DNA of 64,000 nt from assembly GCF_910592395.1 (NCBI RefSeq), contig NC_088315.1:15795808-15859807 (forward strand), written 5' to 3'. Shown in pieces: positions 32,201-44,200 of this stretch. The notes under the pieces are model-generated. The model was given only the letters and a program-made list of their open reading frames with translations. It ran no database searches and was not told the DNA's origin. Within the stretch, counting starts at the first letter, position 1. Each line of letters starts with the position of its first letter. A program made the translations under genes and the position numbers. The DNA is from Lineus longissimus (Eukaryota > Nemertea > Pilidiophora > Heteronemertea > Lineidae).

Positions 32201-35200
32201 GACTTGACAAAAAAAATAGCGAAGGCCCAATGGTATCACAAATAGGCCATTTAAGTTTCATTCTTTTCAATATGTGTAAAATATGTCTCCCCTATGCCCT
32301 AAGTATAAAATCTTGACTTACCCGTCTATGCGCGATAGGGATTGGCCATGGTTCTTGCCTGCTTCTCCAACACGATCTACAATCCAACCACACACGTTCC
32401 TGACGATTTCTTTGCGTTCCAACATCCCACTCTCTCCGAATACAGCAAGTACACCATTACCATCTGCCTGTGGGTGAGTGTCCACCACAAAGAAGCAGTC
32501 CCTCCTAAACCCTATTAGAAATGAATACGGGACACACGTGTACACCCAATAACACTCCGAATCCGATTGGGTGGAACCAAATAGAAGACCTTTCTCTAAC
32601 TCCTCAACACCCCTGTCCGAATTGGCAGGACTACCGGATGGTGTTTCTTCGAATATTTCCAAGGACGGGGGGAGAAGACCAGCCTTTTTCATCACTACCA
32701 TTGCTTCCAAAGTGTCATACGTACGGTCGTGTTCTCGGATGTCATTGATCACTTCCAAAGTAATATTGATGTACTTCACAGCTAATAAAGGTACGTATGG
32801 CATACAGATTCGGGCCCTTTCTTCTGTACGTCGGAAGCAATCCCCAAAGCTAAGAAGGTACAGGCATTTGTACCGTCGTTTGCCGGAGTTGTGCCAAGTG
32901 CCACATTTTCTCCACGGGTCAGTGCTGATGCTATGATGCGATCATGGTTCTCTTGTGGGGTAGCTTGGCTTACTCCGAGAGACATAAACTCCACGTCGTC
33001 AACAATGAAAAAAGCTTGCTTCAATGTTTCAGCGGAGGGCCTTGCATATGGGTCTTGCAAGGTGAACTGTTTGTATATCCGATACAAATTTGCCAACTTG
33101 GTCCTCTGCAAGAATTCGAATTTTGGTGAAGGACGAGGCCGGTGCCCGACCCTCAGCTTTGAAGCCACAAGGTTCTTGTAGAGGTCTTGACCTCTCATAT
33201 TTTCCTCTTTAGATTCCAAGCTAAATGGATAGGGCTGGTCGGGATTAATGAGAGTGTACAAAGTCATCCCCATTGCCCATATATCCATTTTCTTGAGATC
33301 TTCCAGTGAGGCATTGGTCCCACGAAGCTCTTCCACTAGAATTTCGGGAGCCATTAATGGCAGTGACCCCCTCTGTACATTAGTTGTCGCTCCGGCGTTC
33401 ATCACCGTGTTGGTTTGGACAATGTCTGAACGACTTTCCCCGAAATCAGTTAGCTTACATAATAATGGAGAGAACTCGTATGCTTCCATGAATCTTTTAC
33501 TGGATGGTTCCAGTGAACTGTAGTTCTTGTTGGATATCAATATATTCGCTGGCTTAATGTCGCGGTGGGCAACGCCTTTACCGTGAAGATACGCGAGGCC
33601 ACTAATGGCATCACTGCCAACGAGAGTAAACAAATTTAATAATGGATTGATGTCATCCAAAGAGTCAATCACGCACAACCACTGGGAAAGATTATTTACC
33701 GATTTATCAATGCCAAACGGCGCAAAGTCAAAGCATTCATATTCGCTCATAATCGCGAAAGGCATCTCACACATTGCGATAAACGAAGTTACATTTCGGT
33801 GGCTCATATCATTAAGCAGGCGACACTCTTTTAAAAAGTTGCGTTCAACATTGACTGTGTCGCCGTGAACCTTTTTAACGACGACGGGGTTGTCATATGA
33901 AACAGTATTACCCGTACATTTTGCCCGAAACACAGTCCCGTAAGCTCCTTGCCCGATCTCTTCTACGACACTCAAATCGGCCCATTTGAATTTCTTGAAA
34001 AATGTCTCGCACTTCTGTTTACCTGACACATTCAATTTTGGTAATTTAAAAGCCATGTTTGAAAACTGATAAAGGGAATCCTGAAAATCAATGTCAATGA
34101 AAACTAGCAGGCAAGTGCCATGTAGACATCGCCTGCACGTGCACGTTTGGATTGTTTTTCTGTATGTAGGACCAATTCCATATTGGCCGTGTGATCAACT
34201 AACCTGCTGGGAGCCTATGACGATACACACACATGCACATAGAAACAGCTTCTGGACGAAGCTGAGGGCTGGCTATGATGAGTACAGTGAGAAACTAGGT
34301 CATATTGGAGCACGGCTGCATGGTAACAGGTACGGGGCTCCCCGCCTTATGTAAACTGTGCCACTAAGCTGCTAAGGCTAGACACGACTGGTGTAGTACC
34401 CGGTACACTTACTTTCTCAAATCATTAATGTAGCATGGACCGAAAATGAAAACAAACTGTGCAGTAACTGAACATGAGAATGAAAACCATCAGGGTCTTC
34501 CTTTTATAGATGGGGGGATCTTCGTTTTATAGTTGACATTAGGGTCTTCCTTTTATAGTTGGGGGATCTTCGTTTTATAGTTGACATCAGGGTCTTCCTT
34601 TTATAGTTGGGGGGATCTTCGTTTTATAGTTGACATTAGGGTCTTCCTTTTATAGATGGGGGGATCTTCGTTTTATAGTTGACATTAGGGTCTTCCTTTT
34701 ATAGTTGGGGGATCTTCGTTTTATAGTTGACATCAGGGTCTTCCTTTTATAGTTGGGGGATCTTCGTTTTATAGTTGACATTAGGGTCTTCCTTTTATAG
34801 ATGGGGGGATCTTCGTTTTATAGTTGACATTAGTGTCTTCCTTTTATAGTTGGGGGGATCTTCGTTTTATAGTTTTGGGTGGGTCTTCTATCTTCGATCT
34901 TCGGTCTTCGATCTTCGGTTTATAGACACCCACTTTATCCCTCGAATCACTCCATCTTTTGTCATCTTCACTTGGTCCAGCTGGGTGATCAATTCCATCA
35001 ATTCTCGGTTAGCCCCAACGAAATTTGTACCATTGTCCAGAGTTACTTTTACTGGGACGCCTCTACGGTGAGTGAATCTGTTGAAGGCATTGAGAAATGA
35101 GTTGGTGTCTAAAGCATATGCCATCTCCAAGTGTACTGCTCTCGAGGCATGGCAAATAGACACAGGTATCTTTTAGTTTGTACTCTCTCTCTTCCTTGCT

Positions 35201-38200
35201 TGGTGAGAAACGGTCCAGCATAGTCGAAGGAAGTAACTTAGAAGGCTCTCATAGGTGGGCACACTCTTGTCCTCGGCAGGGGGGTCATCAATTGTGATGC
35301 TACTCTTGTCTTCTTACGTTCACAGGCTGCGCACTTTGCCTCCCTATCCCGGATCTCCTCTCGGCCTCTTATAATCCAATACTTGGCTGACATCTCTGAC
35401 AGGATCTTGTTTGTTCCAGCCACGTGATTTTCTCTTTCATGGTAGAATCTCACCAATAACTGGGTCACTTGGTGTTTTCTCGGAAGTATGATCGGGAACT
35501 TGGCTTCATAAGACAGATTTTCAGCATAGGTTAGATGACCGTTGCTACGAAGGATGAAATCAGCATCTAACTTTGGCGTCAGGCCTGCTATCAGACTGGA
35601 CTTGTGCAGCTCCCTTCCATGGCATAACGCGCTGTACTCTTCTGCAAAGGCTACTTTCTGGCACTGTCTAATCAAGAGTAACTCAGCTGCCTTCCTCAAC
35701 TTCTAGTTCTCCTTTCTACCTCTCAGTGGGGGTCGCCTGACAATTTCCGATAAACCACTGCCCCCATGCATGAAGACGTGTCAATCTCTGCCAGCTCGAG
35801 AATCGGGAAGGATCTAGTCTTATATCTGCAAGCTTCATAACTTGCTTCAGGCTGCTCTTTTCTTCCAGACTCAGGTAGCTGCTCTCATTCTTCATTTCAT
35901 CCTGGACTTCATTGCCCTGTTCCACAACTCTCTCTGGCCACTCTGATGGATCCCTCTGAAGAAACTCCGGGCCGTCCCAACATAGGCTCGACTCCACTTA
36001 GTCCTTTGCTCGTACTCCTCTTGAAGGCAGGTCTGCAGGGTTTTCTTTGGTTGGCACATATCTCCACTGTTGCGGGTTTGTATGTTGTTGTATCAGGCCT
36101 ACTCGGTTTGCAACAAAAGGTTTCAGTTTTCTGCTTGGTCTCTTTATCCACCAGAGGAGGTTCTGGCTATCACTCCAAAAATTCACCTCCTTGACATTGT
36201 TATCCAATGCTGCTACAATGCTCAGATTGAGTTGAAGTCCTAACACAGCCGCCATCATTTCTAGTCTTGGGATGCTCACAGAGGTTAACGACGCTACTTT
36301 GGTCTTGAATGCTACAATCCGTGTGGCCACCATTCCACTCGCATAGATGCTTCTTGCATACACCACATATGGATCTTTCGAGGCATCGCCAAAGGTGTGA
36401 AGTTGGAAACCAGTCGTCTCCTCAGCTAGCTGTAAGCATCTAGGAATCCTGGCCCTGGCGAACTCTGTTATTTCAACTATCCAATCCCAAGCTTTCTTTT
36501 CAATTTCTTCCGGCAGTTCCTCATCCCATTCAACGCCACACATCCTCACATCTTGCATGATGATTTTTCCTTGGATAACATATGGCGACATCAGCCCAAG
36601 GGAATCAAAAATGGTTGCTATTAATCGCAGAAGGCTCCTCTTTGTAAGCTTGAGATCAGCAGCAGGGGGTGTCAGCTGATAAGCGAAAGCATCTTCTTGA
36701 GCCTTCCACAGCACTCCAAGGACCTTTTCTGATGGCAAGTATCCCTCCTCCGAATTGATCTCTGAATTGATCTTCATCTGGTATGATGGCTAAAACTTCG
36801 GGTGAGTTGGAAAACCACTTTCTGGCATGCATCCCAGCTCCTTTCCACAATGCTGATAAGTCTCTGTACAGCTTTTTACCCTCTTCATCATCGTTTACAG
36901 AATCTAGACTGTCATCCATATAGGTTGACTTCAAGATAATCTCTGCTGCTCTTGGGTACTGCTTCCAATGGGCTCTTGCATGCTCTTGGGAAACCAACTG
37001 TGCCAGGAATGGTGAGCTGTTGATTCCAAAAACCAGTCTCTGGAACTCGAATGTCTCTGGATCTCTGGTCCTGTCGAGGTCCCGCCATATAAATCTTTTG
37101 TCTTGCCTTGTCTGCGTAATACTGGGAAGTGTGGTAAATACCACTGATGACTCTTCTTTTCATCATCCCGATCTTCCTCTGACTGCTTGATCTTCTTTAT
37201 GTAGGCCTTTCCTTGATACTGTTGAATGATCTGACAGTAACTTTTGGCGATCTCTGGGTGTTATAGCAGCTTGTTTTCAGTTGACATCAGCCTCTGTTCT
37301 GCCATTTCACTGCTATCTGCCATTTCTGGTTACAGCTGTCCTTTCCATGGTATGGCCACCTGATACTTGTCCTCCACCAACTTGATTGATGATCTGGCAT
37401 TCTGCAGCACTTTTCGGTCACTCTCATTCAAAGGGGTTCGTCCCTCATCCAATTTGCTGATGTTCCCTATCTCCCAAAACGCTCTTAGCTGATCATTGAT
37501 TTCCTGCAGCAATGGTGGATCTTTAGTGAAGAAGCTGTAGACCATGTTGGTTGCCTCCCTCTTTTGGCCCAAGGGAGTCCCTACCGGACCAATGCATGTC
37601 CATCCCAATCTTGTCTGTCTTGATGTGGGTTCACCAGGTCGACCAATGACGTCTATAATGCTTTGGTGTAGCTCACTGTAGTCTGCGCCAATCAGGAGGT
37701 CCACTGAATTCCTCTTACCAATCTTTGGGAACTGGATATCTTTCAAATGGCTATATTGACTATGTTGCAAAGACCAGTCTGTAGTTCTCAAATCTCCCGT
37801 TACTTTATCAACTGTCTTGGCCCAAATCTTCAAATCCACCTGTCGGTTCAAACTTTCTATTCCCACCTCAACTGACATGGTGGTGAATGTCTTCAGCTTT
37901 CCGTTGAGGACGTTAACTGTGGTTTGTTCAATTTCTCCCTGAACTCCGAGTTCTGCAGCTAAGTTTGCATCTATATATGTTGAGGTACTTGCATCATCTA
38001 ACAAGGTGTTAGTCTTTATTCTTTTCCCTCCATGCTTCACTATGACCGGAACAATTCTCAGCGCAATTTCACTTGAGTTCTTTGATGCCAATGTCACTGT
38101 AGCCATCGTGCTCTCTTCCGTGTCTGGGTTGTTACCACTCGCTTCCAAGGGTTGACGACTCTCAGCTCCCTTTGCTTTTCCATGCAGCAACCGGTGGTGT

Positions 38201-41200
38201 GTCTGTTTGCAGCCATCTATCTTGCATTGCCGTGTCCTGGGGCACTTCTCTGCCCTGTGACCATTACCACTAAGACATTGGTAGCAAAGTTTCTTTTCCT
38301 TAGCTGTTTTCCACCGCAGGTCCACTGACATTGCCTTGAAGCTGTCACATTCCCATGCTCCATGCTCCGAACCGCACAAGTTGCATGATCTGGTGTATTT
38401 TCCCATGGCTCCCGACTGAGACTGTGATTGACGGTTTGTGCTACTGTGTGACGTGACAAAGCTCCTATCTTTTCTTTGGTCTTTCTTGGCAAAATCCCTG
38501 ACACCGTTGATGGTTTCCATGGCGTTGACTTGAAACTCGGTTTCTTCATTTCTTCGACGAATTCTCGAAGCGACATCACAGTTTTCTCTTTTGCTTTGTC
38601 ATAGGCCCATCTGTGGTAGCGTGCAAGGAGAACCTCACTCAGTTTCCGCTGTATGGACAAAAACAAACTGCCACTGCCCAATTCAGATTCCTGGTGCGCA
38701 TCCTTCAAATTGACTGTGATGATGTCCAATAACTCTGCCAACTTTTCTTGATCCTTTGCATTCCCATCACGGACTTGCTTGAACTTCTCCAGTTCGTCCA
38801 GTCTCAAGATGAGCTGCCTTCTCTGGCCTCCATATTTTCTCTCCAAGCGATCCTTGGCAACTTCATAGGCAGAAGCTGAATACCCCAATCCATCAACAAC
38901 TTTCAGTGCTTCACCAGTAAGGCGCATTCTCGAAGTCTCAACAGTTTCTTTCTGCGGTGATAGAAGTTTCATCGACGCAACTTGTAAAGGCAGCCTTCCG
39001 GGCTGAGTAGTTTCTCTTATTCCCACTAAACTTTTGGATGGTTACACGGGTTAGATGTCTTGAGGTTTTTGATTTGACCTACTTTTCAAGGTCAAAGAGG
39101 TCAAATAGCGTAAATAAGCCGATGGTGGCACGTAGCTATTGACCTGAATTCGGTACATACAGTAGAACCTCTCTATTAAGCACACCCTCGGGACTGACAA
39201 GTGCTGACCTTAGTAGAGAGGTGTCCTGATTAGAGAGGTCAAATTGAATGGAAACAACCAATTTGGACCAAACCTAGTGTCCTTAATTATGCCGCCGCCA
39301 TAGTGGGGGCATTATGTACTTGGGTGGTTTACGGCCGCCGCCGCCGCCACGCTGAATTCTGGACTATAACTCAAGATCCCCTTTTTCGGCTGACTTGAAA
39401 TTTTTAGGGGGTGGAGGCCTAGTGTGTCAAAGGGTCCCTATTGATTTTGGGCACGTTCCACAATCCAATATGGCCGCCAGCCACCATCTTAGGTTTTTGC
39501 ATTCCACTCGTTAACTGAAGAACTAGAGGTCTGACAGACTTCAAACTTTTGTGGTGTAGTGGTCTATGGTAGGGGAGGTTCCCTATTGATTTTGGGCGCG
39601 TTCAAAAATCCAATATGGCCGCAAGCCACAATCCTAGGTTTTTGCATTCCGCTTGTTAACTGAAGAACTAGAGGGCCGACAGACTTCAAACTTTTGCGGT
39701 GTAATGGTCTATGGTGGGGAAGGTTCCCTACTAATTTTAAGCGCGATCCAAAATCCAATATGGCCACCAACCGCCAACTTAGATTTTTGTATTTCGATCG
39801 TTAAATGAAGAACTAGAGGTCCGACATACTTCAAACTTTTGTGGTGTATTGGTCTTTGGTAGGGGAGGTTCCCTATCGATTTTTGGCACGTTCCAAAATC
39901 GAGATATGGCCGCCAGCCGCCATCTTAGATTTTTGCGTTCCGCTTGTTAATTGAAGAACCACATGTCCGACAGACTTCAAGCTTTTGTGGTGTAATGGCC
40001 TATGGTAGGGGAGTTTCCGTACTGATTTTGGGCGCAATACGAAATCCAGGATGGCCGTCAGTTGGCATCTTGGATTTTTAGCATTCCCACCTACAGCTCC
40101 AGAAGCACTTGTGTGAGGGAGCTGATATTTCTGTGGTATGATCGCCTAGGGTAAGGGAGGTGCTGTATAATTTTCTGGCCCCACCTGATATCCGATATGG
40201 CCCCCAGGCCGCCATCTTGTTACGTATCAATCATGAATTAATTGAAAATTGGCTTGCCAGCTGCTGTTGGTTGAAGACCAAAGACCTTTCTCCACATTTG
40301 GATTTCATGCTGCGTAATCGCCAATATGCAAAAGGGATTTCATCGTCATCATCATCATTATGCCCTAGCTAAAGGAAATTGAGGTGGGGCATTATGTTTT
40401 CAGCTGGTTTCCGTGTCCGCCGCCGCCGCGTCCGCCGCAACCTATTCCGGACTATAACTCAAGAACCGGTGGCCAGATTCATCTGTAATTTCTATAGTGA
40501 ATTGGGGTGGATAGGGCAAGGGTCCCTATCGATTTTGGGCGCGCTATGAAATTCAATATGGCCAGCAATAGGCCATCTTGGCTTTCCCATTGGCTTTCCC
40601 TATCGATTTTGAGCGCGCTCCGAAATTCAATATGGCCAACAATAGGCCATCTTGGCTTTCCCATTCCGGATTATAACTCAAGAACAGGTATCCCGATTGA
40701 TCTCTAAATTCTATGGTTTAATAGGGTTGATTGGGGGAGGTTCCCTATCGATTTTGGTTGCCCTCTGAAATTCAATATGGCCAGCAAGAGGTCATATTTT
40801 CCTTTACACCCCATAACTTCAAAACCAGTTTAGTGACGGGCCTGTGGACACTGGTGCCCTCAGAGCGGGGGCATACATTGTGATTCGCCTCGATTGCATT
40901 ATATGTCTAGTTGAGAGGTTGTCCTTAATAGAGAGGTTTCCGCTAAGGGAGGTTCCACTGTATGTAGCACTAAGTTTTGAAACATTGTAGACTAAATTTT
41001 GGTCCGGTTTGAATCCAGGTTTGGCCAACAGGTGGCTAAAAGTGAAAATAATAACATATCTGCGAGAGAGGTGAGCCCAATGGCCCTTGCCATTTCATTA
41101 TGCATCACTTAATTTGCAATTGATCAGCTGTACTCTGAATGCATAACTGGACACAAAATACAAAATCTGATTTTTTTTCCCCAACTTCTGTTAATCGTGG

Positions 41201-44200
41201 CACTGATTCAAAGTCCCCTTCAAGTGGTATGCATTTATTGTATGTTATGTTTTGTTTTCAGAAAACACTGTGATCAAGAGGTCATTCCCTCGCGTGTTGA
41301 AGCAGGGACGGCCCAATCTCATTGTTTGCCCTGAGGGTAGGTACTTCTTTGCATATGTTTAGATCGAAGGTTTCTGACTTAGAATTAAAAGTATTATTAA
41401 TTCCAAATGGCTTCTCAAATTTTATTTGATAAAATCAAGGGAAGTAAATAATGATTACAAAAACATTTATGTTGATAGTTTCTGTTGGCTGTGGCTTATA
41501 GATATAATTTTAATAAGGTTTTGTACCATTTCAGTTGACGTGTACAACACTACTCTGAGCCTGTATATGGGTGATAAACCTGAAGATGTACAATTACCAA
41601 GTGATGATGAAGTCCTCTTGTGCACAGCTCAAACTACAGCTGAAGAGGTTAGCCTCTTTTGTCTATAAATTCAGATGAGGGACTATATTTCAAAATGTTT
41701 GGACTGCGTGAGCCATTCTTTTCTTCTGCATTTCTTCAGCAGAAAGACTCCTCAGATTTGCATTACATGCATTACGAAGCAATGGAAGTGTCTTGCTCAA
41801 AGGACACAGCGGTTGTCCTTCAGTGATTCGAACCCAAAAACCTTCTGATGAACCTGGTAATCAGACTTCTTTGTCACTGATTAATCGCACTAGATTTGAT
41901 TTGACTAAGTTGGTACATGTATCTTTTAATCAGTTTGTGTTATTTTATGTAGGTTGAACTCCTCTGGCAGCGGGCTGTGAAAGATCAACAAATGAAGATA
42001 TTCTGCCTCGTAAATGCAGACCTCTTGGATTATGATGTCAGCGACCAGGTAGAGAAGTCACTGGATAATTACATCAAGGGCAGAACAGGTAGATATCATT
42101 TTGAAAATTTTGATGCTGGACAAAAAATGGGCTGGTATTGCCTACTGGGGGTGAAGTTGGCAGTGTTAGAATTAAACTTTGTTCTAGCTATAGCTATTGA
42201 CTCCATTCGATAACTTTCATGAGGTATTGTCAGACAGAGTTCAAGAAGCACTAAAACAAAGCCACATTTGTTTGTGACGTCTGTTCGAATCCACCTTTCC
42301 ATCAGACGTCACAAACAATGAAATCACAAATGTTGAATGTCCTGACGTCAGTCCGCCATTTTGTCAGGAACGTTAACAACGTGTAACTGTTCAATTTAGG
42401 TTCATCAATGTTATGGTTTGATCTAAAAAAATGGTCCAGGGACCATATGCTCACCTTGGGTAAGGTAATGCATGTCATTTGCAGTGGATATGGGGAGAAC
42501 AGTTTCTGGCTAGTTTCACCAGTTTTGATTCCATTGAATAATATTATTCTTCTCGGCTCAATGGCACAAAAAAAAAATTACCGATACCATCTGAGTATAG
42601 CATTTTGGTTATAAAGTTGACTGAATTTCAGGGTTATTGAAAAACGTACATGTCACATGGAAATTGGTTGACATCTGTTCAACAGTTTAGGAGTAATAGG
42701 ACTCGTTGGTTTTCAAGATGGCGGCCTGACTGCCATATTTGTCATGGGATTTGACTGAAAATTAGGGATATTCATAAGAGTACATAGATACATAATTACA
42801 TGAAGTCTGGTTGCAATCCGATCATCACTAGTTTCGGAATAATAGTACTTTGTTTAATTTTCAACATTACCAGCTATTGCGGGCCTAGCCAAGCAAGCCA
42901 ATTAGTGCACCTGCTTAATTGGTCCTGGTAAGCCTAATGGAAAATGCATAGCAAATATCAATAAAGTTGGCTTTTTGGGCGGGGTGTTAAAATAATCCCA
43001 GCTCCCGACTTCTGACACAATTCTATATATGTCTAGGTATTTACTGGCAAAATTTGGAGTGATTTGGATGGAAATTCGATGGGTCCATCTATAGGTTGAA
43101 AATTTTGGTAAATCTGTAATGCTTCACTCGTAGCCCGTAGTGTAAATTCCTGAGAAATTGGGTTTTGGGGGCTTTTCTAGCTGCGCTAGCTCCGAAACTA
43201 TACATTTGATACAAACTCCCGACTTCAGACGTGGTTGATATAACTCTTAGGATTATATTCCCAAGATTTCAGCTTTATTGGAGAAAAATTCATAGTGTCC
43301 ATAGGGGGGCTGAAAATTGGAGGATTTTCAATTTTTTTCCCAACAAATTTGCGAAAAATATTACTTTCCACCTAGAATTAATCAAAATTTCGCAAACTAT
43401 CATAAAGTACTTCCTTGCGACAATCATTTGTGAAGCTTTCAACACTTTTGGCCGATTTATTTGCCCCTAAATTAGCAAAAACCAAACATTTTAGTGTTTG
43501 CATGCACAGGAGGCTAATTGCCAGATTAATTCACACCTGTCCAACCTCAAACAATAGGAAAGATGGAGTCTCCCTCTATTCAAAACAGAGTGTGCTAGGC
43601 CTGCCATAGCTGGTAATGAGATGTCCGCCTGGTGGCCATATTGGTCAATGGATTTGACTGAAAATCTGGTGGCCATATTTGAAGTCCGAGTGGGACAAAT
43701 TTTTGGGGTAGAATAGAGGCTCCCTAGATATATGTCCACACAAGTTTAGAATCTTCTAGCTCAAATAGAAACGAAACGTGCCACTTATCGGTGATTTAGT
43801 GAACTTCGACCACTGTGACCTTGAAAAGTAGGTCAACACCATAAAAATTTCGTCACTTCACGTAAAACCATTAGCTTCAGAAAGGCAAAAAACTTCCAAG
43901 ATGGCCACCTGGAGGCCAGAAAGTAGATCATATCGCGATAAGAAGAAAAACTCTACTGGGCATATTGCCCAAAGCTACCATCACATCAAGTTTTAGCCAT
44001 CTGGCCCTAGCGGTAATGAAACGTGCTCTGCTAACGGACGACGGACACCACGATATCGTATAAGCTCCTTAGAGGTGAGCAAAAAACTATGATTTCATTT
44101 CCAGACTTCAGACTGGTGATCATTTGCTCCACGGAGAGAGAAGACACATCGCGTATTGTTACAGCTCTTGACAGAGACAGGAGACCGTTAATTCCATATT

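Larger units (their letters stand above)
30625..34931. mobile_element. Foldback-type DNA transposon carrying a kinase-protease gene
   Basis: This 4,307-bp element has inverted ends GGGTGTCTATAAACCGAAGA and a 9-bp target duplication. Its long arms are made of 49-bp tandem units in inverted orientation (about 14 left, about 8 right). Beyond the arrays, both arms also share GTTCAGTTACTGCA near 31386 and 34466. Such arms and 9-bp duplications are known from Drosophila foldback elements, linked to the Mutator (MULE) superfamily. No transposase is seen inside. The middle holds a minus-strand kinase-protease gene as cargo. Confidence 0.87.
30060..39030 (-). mobile_element. BEL/Pao LTR retrotransposon relic, interrupted
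   Basis: On the minus strand, from 39030 down to 30060, come a gag-type DUF1759 region, zinc knuckles, aspartic protease, RT, RNase H, integrase and the C-terminal domain, in BEL/Pao order. No LTRs were found at either edge and the gag start is missing. There are several frameshifts, stops and a deletion inside RT. A foldback element (30625-34931) splits the integrase. It is a dead copy lying in antisense to the host gene. Confidence 0.88.

Noticed and set aside
32521-33868. Plus-strand open frames opposite the kinase
   Set aside because: They are shadows of the minus-strand kinase and protease-like frames, which have clear motifs.
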